DNA of 64,000 nucleotides from positions 1-64,000 of the forward strand of contig JAABTL010000014.1 of assembly GCA_011389865.1 (NCBI GenBank), given 5' to 3'. The stretch is from Trueperaceae bacterium. Lineage in GTDB: Bacteria; Deinococcota; Deinococci; Deinococcales; Trueperaceae. Position numbers and translations under genes: made by a program. Of this stretch, positions 58,445 through 64,000 are shown in pieces. Numbering within the stretch: position 1 is the first letter of the stretch; every line of letters starts with the position of its first letter. The notes below the pieces were generated by a model. That model ran no database searches and was not told the origin of the DNA. It was given only the letters and a program-made list of their open reading frames with translations.

Positions 58445-59388
58445 GACGGCCTCAGCGCCGACGCGGCGCGGTCGAACTCGGCGAACAGTTCGGGCGTCAG
58501 CTCGACGCCGAAGACCTCCGACACCACGGCGGACCAACCGTGCACGAAGTAGATCCAGCCGTCCTCGATCGTCAGGCCGCGCGCTTCTGCCTGCCGCCGC
58601 GCCTGCTGCAGAAACGCCAGCTCGCCGCGGTAGTTGAGCTCCCACACGAGACCCCGATCGGGGAAGACGCCGGCGTCGGTCAGCGGCGAACCCGGCGAGT
58701 CCTTGCCCATGCCGGTAGCGTTGATGACCAGCGACCCCGGTGGCAGCCCGGCCATGATCTCGTCGTTGACGGCCGGGTCGGCGTTGACCCGGTACGTGAA
58801 CTCGATGTCGGTATCGATGCCGTCGTTCACCGCCCGCAGGTGGTCGAGCCGCGGCGCACTGCGGTTGACGAAGTGGATGACGCGCGGGCGGTCGCCGGGT
58901 CGCTCGAACTCCGGAACCGACACGCTGATCGCCACGGCCGAGCCGCCGGCGCCGAGACAGAGCACCTCGCCCCCGCCGAGCCAGTGGTCGCGCGGGACGA
59001 AGGCGCGCCACGCCGCGGCCGACGTGATCGGGTCCTTGGCGTGGCCGATCAGGCGGCCGTCACGCTTCGAGAGGCACGACACCTCGCCACAGACGCGCGC
59101 GTACGGGTCGAGCTCGTCGATCAGGTCGCGGGTCGCCAGCAGCAGGTTGATCTTGTGGGTCGTCACCAGGGCACCCATCGCCAGCGGGTCGTCGCGCAGG
59201 TGCTGCACGATCGTGCGGTATGCCTCCGCGGGCGCGTTGGGCACGGCATCGTAGCCACGGATCTCGGCCTCGATGCCCAGGATCTCGGCCCAGCGCGGGA
59301 AGACCTTCATGATCGACGACTTCTGGGTGGTGACGCCGACGAAGTAGATCGTCGGGCGGGTGCAGGGCGGCGGCGGTTCGTAGGTCAT
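58441..59388 (-). CDS. Shikimate dehydrogenase-like oxidoreductase with altered active site
   Basis: 315 residues with the AroE fold. The catalytic Lys (VTTHKINLL, Lys79) and Asp (GHAKDPITSA, Asp119) align with the shikimate dehydrogenase pair, and VLCLGAGGSAVAISV is the NADP motif, then LVINATGMGKD. But the substrate-binding HSxSP reads QKSSI, VTxPxK reads VTTHK, and the NTD of GxNTD is AKD. In a sugar operon this argues for another hydroxy-acid or polyol substrate rather than shikimate. The Shine-Dalgarno lies in the 9-base gap after the cupin gene. Confidence 0.85.
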   Translation of the reverse strand: MTYEPPPPCTRPTIYFVGVTTQKSSIMKVFPRWAEILGIEAEIRGYDAVPNAPAEAYRTIVQHLRDDPLAMGALVTTHKINLLLATRDLIDELDPYARVCGEVSCLSKRDGRLIGHAKDPITSAAAWRAFVPRDHWLGGGEVLCLGAGGSAVAISVSVPEFERPGDRPRVIHFVNRSAPRLDHLRAVNDGIDTDIEFTYRVNADPAVNDEIMAGLPPGSLVINATGMGKDSPGSPLTDAGVFPDRGLVWELNYRGELAFLQQARRQAEARGLTIEDGWIYFVHGWSAVVSEVFGVELTPELFAEFDRAASALRPS

Positions 59389-59397
59389 GGGCGGCTC

Positions 59398-59997
59398 CTA
59401 GGCGGAGGTAGACGCGCGGGTGGCGGCGCGGAAGCGCGGGTTGGGGACGACCCTCGGCCCGTCGGCGCCGGCCACCACGATCCCCGCGAAGCCGTCGCGG
59501 GCGATGGTGCCGTAGTCGTAGCCGGCGTCGGCCGGGTAGCAGGCCAGGAACACGAAGGGCGCGTCGCCGGTGTTGACCGTGCGGTGGCCCCAGTACGGCG
59601 GGACGTAGGCGGCGGTGCCGGCGACCATCGGAAGCGACTCGACGCGGCCATCGGGCGTTTGCAGCAGCAGCATGCCCTGTCCCGACAGGCCGTAGTAGAG
59701 CTCGGCGCGATCGGCGCGCGCGTGGAAGTGACCCTTGGTCATGAAGTACTCGTCGCCGACGCGACCCGGCTCGATCACCGTGGTGGAGAACAGCAGGTGC
59801 CCGTCCTCCTTGGGCAGATCGGCCGCGTCGTACACGCGGTAGATCAATGGGTCGTGGGCCACGAGGGCGGCCTCGGCCTCGAGGTCGAGGAAGAGCCCGC
59901 GCAGATCGCTCAGGCGTCGCTCCTGGACCGCGTGCGCCGAGGGGATGGTGCCGTCGGCGAGGCGGACCTGGTGGGCGATCGGCTCGACGTAGGTCAT
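59398..59997 (-). CDS. pgiA: Cupin-type glucose-6-phosphate isomerase
   Basis: 199 residues. FMTKGHFHARADRAELYYGLSGQGMLLLQ is the metal-binding cupin motif (two His and Glu) and YVPPYWGHRTVNTGD the second motif with the last His, as in archaeal PGI. It would isomerise glucose-6-phosphate and fructose-6-phosphate, or another aldose/ketose phosphate. ATGA overlap with the dehydrogenase above. In a sugar operon a non-glucose substrate is possible. Confidence 0.88.
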   Translation of the reverse strand: MTYVEPIAHQVRLADGTIPSAHAVQERRLSDLRGLFLDLEAEAALVAHDPLIYRVYDAADLPKEDGHLLFSTTVIEPGRVGDEYFMTKGHFHARADRAELYYGLSGQGMLLLQTPDGRVESLPMVAGTAAYVPPYWGHRTVNTGDAPFVFLACYPADAGYDYGTIARDGFAGIVVAGADGPRVVPNPRFRAATRASTSA

Positions 59998-60974
59998 GCG
60001 GTCCTCCCTGGGTTGGGTCCGGCCACCACGTCCGCGTCCCCCACGCCGGTCAGGACGGCGACGACGTTGCGCGCGGCGGCCTCCCCCATGCGCTGGGCGG
60101 CCTCGCGCGTGGCGGCGCCCAGGTGGGGGGTGGGGACGAAGTTCGGCAGGTCGAGCAGCGGGCTGCCGACCGGCGGTTCGCGGTCGAAGGCGTCAGCAGC
60201 CGCGCCGGCGAGGCGGCCGCTGCGCAGCGCGTCCGCCAGCGCGGACTCGTCGACCAGGCCGCCGCGCGAGGCGTTGATGAGCACGGCGCCAGGCTTCATT
60301 CGCTCCAGGAAGGCGGCATCGACGACGTGGTGGGTGTCGGCGTTCAGCCCGAGATGGAGGCTGACCACGTCGGCTTCGGCCCACAACTCGTCGAGCGTCA
60401 CCCGGGACACGCCGGGTGCGTCGGCGGCGTAGGGGTCGTGGGCGATCACGCGCATGCCGAACGCGGCGGCGCGGGCGGCCACCGCCCGCCCGATGCGACC
60501 GAGGCCGACCAGCCCGAGGGTCTTGCCCTCGAGTTCCCACCCGCTCTTCCGTGCCCAACCGCCCGAGCGTGCGGTCGCGACGGCGGCCGGCAGGTCGCGG
60601 GCGATGGCGAGCAGCAGCCCGAGGGTCAGCTCTGCGACGGCCGTCGTGTTCGCGCCGGGGGTGTTGGTGACGGTCACGCCGTGGCGTGCGGCGGCCTCGA
60701 GGTCGACGGTGTCGATGCCGGACCCGAAGCGGGACACCACGCGTAGACGCGGGGCGGCCGCGAAGACGCTCGCGTCGCAGTGGTCGAGGCCGAGTAGGAG
60801 GGCGTCGGCGTCGGCCGCGAGCGCCGCCAGCTCGGGCGCGGAGCGCGGCGACGGGCCGGCTGCCAGCACCAGCTCCATGCCGGCGTCGCGGATGATCGCC
60901 TGGTGGGGGCCGTCCGAGGCGCAGAAGGCCCGGGCCGTGGCGACCACGCGTGGATCGCGGGCCGTGGCGCTCAT
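59994..60974 (-). CDS. D-isomer-specific 2-hydroxyacid dehydrogenase
   Basis: 326 residues. NAD motif LGLVGLGRIGRAVAARAAAFG, catalytic Arg in NASRGGLVDESAL, Glu in DREPP, His in VPTPHLGAATRE. RFGSGIDTVDLEAAARHGVTVTNTPGANTTAVAE is typical of phosphoglycerate-dehydrogenase-like enzymes without the regulatory ACT domain. It may oxidise a hydroxy acid formed in the pathway or make glycerate from hydroxypyruvate. ATGA overlaps on both sides. Confidence 0.92.
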   Translation of the reverse strand: MSATARDPRVVATARAFCASDGPHQAIIRDAGMELVLAAGPSPRSAPELAALAADADALLLGLDHCDASVFAAAPRLRVVSRFGSGIDTVDLEAAARHGVTVTNTPGANTTAVAELTLGLLLAIARDLPAAVATARSGGWARKSGWELEGKTLGLVGLGRIGRAVAARAAAFGMRVIAHDPYAADAPGVSRVTLDELWAEADVVSLHLGLNADTHHVVDAAFLERMKPGAVLINASRGGLVDESALADALRSGRLAGAAADAFDREPPVGSPLLDLPNFVPTPHLGAATREAAQRMGEAAARNVVAVLTGVGDADVVAGPNPGRTA

Positions 60975-62563
60975 GCCGCACCTCCCATGTGGCCGGCGCG
61001 TGCGCGCCCGAGCGCGCGTGCGCGCCCGAGCGCGCGTGCGCGCCCTAGCGCGCCAGCGGCCTCGAGCAGGTTGGCGTAGTCGTCGACCAACGGGGCGTAG
61101 GCGGCACTGCGCCCGGGGTCCGGATCGGGCCCGGTGTCCAGTTCGTTGATGCGCTCGGCCGCCTCGGCGACGTCGTCGAGCAGCCCCGCCGCCTGGCCGG
61201 CGAGCAGCGCGCAGCCGAGGGTGCCGCCGAAGGCGCTGCCCTCCTGGCGACGCAACGGCCGGTAGGCGGCGCCGAGGACGTCGGCCTTGATGCCGCCCCA
61301 CAACGCGGAGCCCGCGCCGCCGCCGACGGCGCGCACCACCAGGGACCCCAGATCGGGGTGCAGCCTGCGGATGCCGCGCAGGTAGAGGCCGTACTCGAGC
61401 GCGATGCCCTCGAGCAGCGAGCGATACAGGTGGCCCCGACCGTGCGTCCAGCCGAAGCCGTGCCACATGCCGCGCTGGTGGGGGTCGTTGGGCGTCACGC
61501 GGCCGCCGAGATGCGGCGCGAAGGCCACGCCCTCGGCGCCGGGCGGCAGGTCGCGGGCCTCGGCGTCGAGCGCCGCGAAGGCGGCGTCGTCGTCGAGGTC
61601 GCGTAGCTCGCGCGCGAACGCGTCGCGGAACCAGCCGAGATTGAGGCCGCCGCCCTGAACGTAGCCGAGGGCGTAGTACAGGCCGGGCAGGGCCGTGCGA
61701 GCCGTGAGGAGCGTGCGTTCGTCGACGTCGGGGCGGAACTCGCCGGTGCACACCGCCAGCACCGCCGCGCTGCCGGCGACGTCGAGCGCCGTGGCCGGGC
61801 GGACGACGCCGGCCCCGAGCACGCCGGCGGCCGTGTCGCCGCAGCCCGCGGCGACCGGCGTCCCGGCGCGCAGGCCCGTCGCGGCGGCCGCCTCGCGCGT
61901 CACCTCGCCCACGACGTCGGTCGTCTCGACGATGCGGGGGAGGAGGCGGTCGGGCGCGCCCAGCAGGTCCACGAGCTCGGGCGACCACGCGCTCCGCGCG
62001 GTGTCGGCCAGGCAGGAGAAGTGCAGGTAGGTGGGGTCGGCGTAGGCCTCCGCGCCGCTCAGGCCGCACAGCCGACCGGCGAGGTAGGCGCTGGGCATGA
62101 CCATGGCCCGCGCTCGCCCGATCTCGTCCGGGCGCTCGCGCAGCCACCACAGCAGCTTCGGGCCCGCCGAATACGTCGGGTAGCCGCCGCAGCGCGCCAC
62201 GATGCGCTCGGCGTGCGGACGCAGCGTCGCGACGTCCGGGTCGCAGCGGGTGTCGAGCCAGGAATCGAACGGCCCCACCGCGGCGCCCGCGTCGTCGACG
62301 AACATCACGCCCGCCATCTGCCCGTCGAGCGCCAGGGCGGCGACGTCGTCCCCCGCCGCGTGGGCGTCGGCGAGCGCCCCTCGGATCGCCGCGTGGACCT
62401 CGCGTTCCATCTCCGCCGGGTCCTGCTCGACGGTGCCCGGGCCGCCGCGATGCAGGCGCGTAGGCACGCTGGCCTTCCCGCGCAGCCTGCCCTCGGCGTC
62501 GAAGAGCGCGGCCTTGGTGGCGCCGGTGCCGACGTCGATACCGAGTAGCAGGTCGGCGCTCAT
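60971..62563 (-). CDS. FGGY-family carbohydrate kinase (xylulokinase-like)
   Basis: 530 residues. LLLGIDVGTGATKAALFDAEG is the phosphate-1 motif, GGYPTYSAGPKLLWWLRE, YVQGGGLNLGWFRD and AVGGGAGSALWGGIKADVLG are xylulokinase-like landmarks. It phosphorylates a ketose or polyol in the cytosol. The C-terminus ends with three ALGRAR hexapeptides from an 18-bp tandem repeat, not part of the fold. ATGA overlap with the zinc dehydrogenase above. Confidence 0.92.
   Translation of the reverse strand: MSADLLLGIDVGTGATKAALFDAEGRLRGKASVPTRLHRGGPGTVEQDPAEMEREVHAAIRGALADAHAAGDDVAALALDGQMAGVMFVDDAGAAVGPFDSWLDTRCDPDVATLRPHAERIVARCGGYPTYSAGPKLLWWLRERPDEIGRARAMVMPSAYLAGRLCGLSGAEAYADPTYLHFSCLADTARSAWSPELVDLLGAPDRLLPRIVETTDVVGEVTREAAAATGLRAGTPVAAGCGDTAAGVLGAGVVRPATALDVAGSAAVLAVCTGEFRPDVDERTLLTARTALPGLYYALGYVQGGGLNLGWFRDAFARELRDLDDDAAFAALDAEARDLPPGAEGVAFAPHLGGRVTPNDPHQRGMWHGFGWTHGRGHLYRSLLEGIALEYGLYLRGIRRLHPDLGSLVVRAVGGGAGSALWGGIKADVLGAAYRPLRRQEGSAFGGTLGCALLAGQAAGLLDDVAEAAERINELDTGPDPDPGRSAAYAPLVDDYANLLEAAGALGRARALGRARALGRARAGHMGGAA
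60996..61049. repeat. 18-bp tandem repeat at the kinase 3' end
   Basis: Three copies (60996-61013, 61014-61031, 61032-61049), the third with one or two changes. Each holds GCGCGC-CCGA-GCGCGC, a short hairpin. In frame it writes ALGRAR three times at the kinase C-terminus, without harm to the fold. Confidence 0.85.
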
Positions 62564-63633
62564 GGGCTGGTCCCTCCGCCGGGGAGCAGGACGATGCGGG
62601 CGTGGCCGCCCTGGCCGGCGGCCTCGAAGGCGCGGACGGCGTCCTCCAGGTCGAAGGTCGCGCTGACCAGGCCGCCCAGCGCGAGCCGACCTCGGTGGAG
62701 CAGCGCCAGCGTGCTCGCCAGCGTGGTCATGCTGGCGCCCGTGGTGCCGACCAGTTTCAGGCCGCGGTAGTGGAAGGCGTTGGGATCGATCTCGAGCGGA
62801 CCCTGATCGGCACCGAAGCCGGCGAACAGGTTGAGGCGACCCTCGCGCGCCAGCGAGTCGAGCGCGCCGCGGGCGGCGGCGGTGTCGCCGATCGTGACGG
62901 CGGCCACGTCGGCCCCCCGGCCGCCGGTGGCGGCGCGGACGGCGTCCGCGAGGTCGGCGTCCGGCGTCAGCGTGACGTCGGCGCCGAGCGCCTGGGCGTG
63001 GTCGAGCCGCTCCAGGTTGCGGTCGACGACGACGATCGTGCCGGCGCCGAGGGCGCGGCCGGCCACGACGTGCAGGCGGCCCATCACGCCCGCCGCGACG
63101 ACGAGTAGGGCATCGCCGGGGCGCAGGTCGCTGGCGAGGAGCCCCTCGACGCAGCATGCGAGGGGCTCCAGCAGGGCCGCATCGAGGTCGGCGAGCCCGT
63201 CGGGCACGCGCAGCAGGTGCCCTGCCTCGACGGCCGCGCGGGGAACGCGCAGGTACTCGGCCATCCCGCCGTCGAGGTGGATGCCGAACGCGCGGTAGTC
63301 GGGGCAGAGGTTGGTCGCGCCGCGCCGGCACGCCGGGCAGGAGCCCTCGCCGAGGTTGGGCGCGACGGCGACGCGGGTTCCCGCGGGGAGACGCGACGTG
63401 CCGGGCGTGACGATCTCGGCGACGATCTCGTGGCCGAGGACGCGGGGGCCGCCGCCCGGCGCGCCCCGCACCGCCAGCTTGCGGTCGGTGGCGCAGACCC
63501 CCGCGGCCAGCACCCGCAGCAGGGCGTCGCCGGCACCGACCTCGGGAAGGGGCACGCGGTCGACACGGAGATCGCCCGGCGCATGCACGCGGACGGCGAG
63601 CATGGTGTCGGGCAGTGGGTTGGGCGTCGGCAT
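62560..63633 (-). CDS. Zinc-dependent medium-chain dehydrogenase (sorbitol/polyol type)
   Basis: 357 residues. Catalytic zinc ligands: Cys in GVCATDRK and His-Glu in LGHEIV, with a later Glu in LEPLACCVEG. The structural zinc site GSCPACRRGATNLCP shows three Cys of the usual four. The nucleotide motif is VVAAGVMGRLHVVAGRALG (first Gly replaced by Ala). It likely oxidises a polyol or sugar to a keto compound using NAD(P). First metabolic gene after the GntR regulator; ATGA overlap with the kinase. Confidence 0.92.
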   Translation of the reverse strand: MPTPNPLPDTMLAVRVHAPGDLRVDRVPLPEVGAGDALLRVLAAGVCATDRKLAVRGAPGGGPRVLGHEIVAEIVTPGTSRLPAGTRVAVAPNLGEGSCPACRRGATNLCPDYRAFGIHLDGGMAEYLRVPRAAVEAGHLLRVPDGLADLDAALLEPLACCVEGLLASDLRPGDALLVVAAGVMGRLHVVAGRALGAGTIVVVDRNLERLDHAQALGADVTLTPDADLADAVRAATGGRGADVAAVTIGDTAAARGALDSLAREGRLNLFAGFGADQGPLEIDPNAFHYRGLKLVGTTGASMTTLASTLALLHRGRLALGGLVSATFDLEDAVRAFEAAGQGGHARIVLLPGGGTSP

Positions 63634-63679
63634 GGTGGGTCCTCGTCGGGGTGGCCGCGATCCACGGCCGCGCGGGTGG

Positions 63680-64000
63680 TCAGATAGGTGGCTGGCGGAC
63701 CAGGTCGACCTCGAGGACCGTCCGGTCCCCGCGGTGGCGAGCCTCGTAGTACTCGATCGCCTGGCCGTTCGGGAGGTAGGTGACGCTCCTGAGGAACAGC
63801 AGCGGCTCGCCGGGTTCGATCTCGAGCTGGTCGGCGCAGGTGGCGGTGGCGGCGATCGACTCCAGCAGCCGGCGGCCGCGTTCGATCACCAGGCCGTAGC
63901 GCTCGGCCAGCGTCTGGTAGAGGGAGCGGTCGGTGAAGTCGACGGCCTCGAGCCCCGGTACCAGGGCGTGGGGTAGGTAGGTGGTGACCAGCACGATGGG
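63680..64000 (-). CDS. GntR-family regulator, C-terminal UTRA part (truncated by window edge)
   Basis: Only the end of the protein is inside the window; the N-terminal winged helix lies beyond base 64000. The visible 106 residues are a UTRA ligand-binding domain: LYQTLAERYGLVIERGRR, GEPLLFLRSVTYLPNGQAIEYYEARHRGDR and the final EVDLVRQ are typical of HutC/FarR-type GntR regulators. It ends 47 bases before the dehydrogenase gene and is read in the same direction, so it likely controls the operon downstream, with a sugar or sugar phosphate as ligand. Confidence 0.88.
   Translation of the reverse strand, partial: PIVLVTTYLPHALVPGLEAVDFTDRSLYQTLAERYGLVIERGRRLLESIAATATCADQLEIEPGEPLLFLRSVTYLPNGQAIEYYEARHRGDRTVLEVDLVRQPPI

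Overview
The window is very GC-rich bacterial chromosome, densely coded, with no tRNA, rRNA, integrase, transposase or CRISPR that I can see. The best guess for the host is a member of the Deinococcota, perhaps a Trueperaceae-like lineage. The grounds are: several genes start at or within a few bases of the predicted transcription start behind TANNNT -10 boxes, a habit well known in Deinococcus; there is a troABCDR-type manganese operon; and sugar ABC transport systems are abundant. This is an inference. Other high-GC phyla (Chloroflexota, Actinomycetota) are not excluded.

Layout. 1-2125 is the end of a sugar-acid or pentose operon (TIM-barrel epimerase, AraD-type aldolase, PfkB kinase). 2185-10969 holds a D-threonine-aldolase-like enzyme, a DinB-like protein with a leaderless promoter, a 983-residue BTAD/AAA regulator, a phosphoribosyltransferase and a 979-residue secreted protein of unknown function. 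11140-19259 is a carbohydrate locus: binding protein and two permeases on the minus strand, divergent from two cytoplasmic glycosidases (an (alpha/alpha)6-type enzyme and a GH31 enzyme). 19278-31519 is a run of single genes and pairs: aldo/keto reductase, AttH/CrtC-like lipoprotein, phosphofructokinase, cutA-comB, M28 peptidase, metallo-beta-lactamase-fold protein, GNAT, a beta-helix-like lipoprotein with an internal duplication, and DUF2249 with YwiC.

31527-36295 is a five-gene metal uptake operon in the order TroA-TroB-TroC-TroD-TroR (read on the minus strand), with a strong promoter and a DtxR-type inverted repeat at its start. 36389-45395 is a second carbohydrate operon: PHP-fold hydrolase, binding protein, two permeases, a sulfatase without signal peptide, a PfkB kinase and a GH4 glycosidase, divergent from a ROK regulator. 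It reads like uptake of a sulfated sugar followed by desulfation and hydrolysis in the cytosol. 46833-50305 is a two-gene iron-sulfur/flavin amine-oxidase-like pair. Its first gene carries four in-frame copies of a 16-codon double-palindrome element, the most unusual thing in the window.

50485-56866 contains mostly envelope and secreted proteins (DUF4382 lipoprotein, VWA protein with tandem repeats, two tandem 72-residue membrane proteins, a Cys-rich repeat protein) plus an SMR exporter with an acetyltransferase. 56898-64000 is a compact eight-gene minus-strand operon led by a GntR/UTRA regulator: zinc alcohol dehydrogenase, FGGY kinase, 2-hydroxyacid dehydrogenase, cupin isomerase, shikimate-dehydrogenase-like protein, KDPG-type aldolase and TIM-barrel epimerase. 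Together they look like a complete catabolic route for a sugar or polyol that I cannot match to a known pathway.

Almost every operon junction uses a 4-base NTGA stop/start overlap (ATGA or GTGA), so translation within operons is probably coupled.
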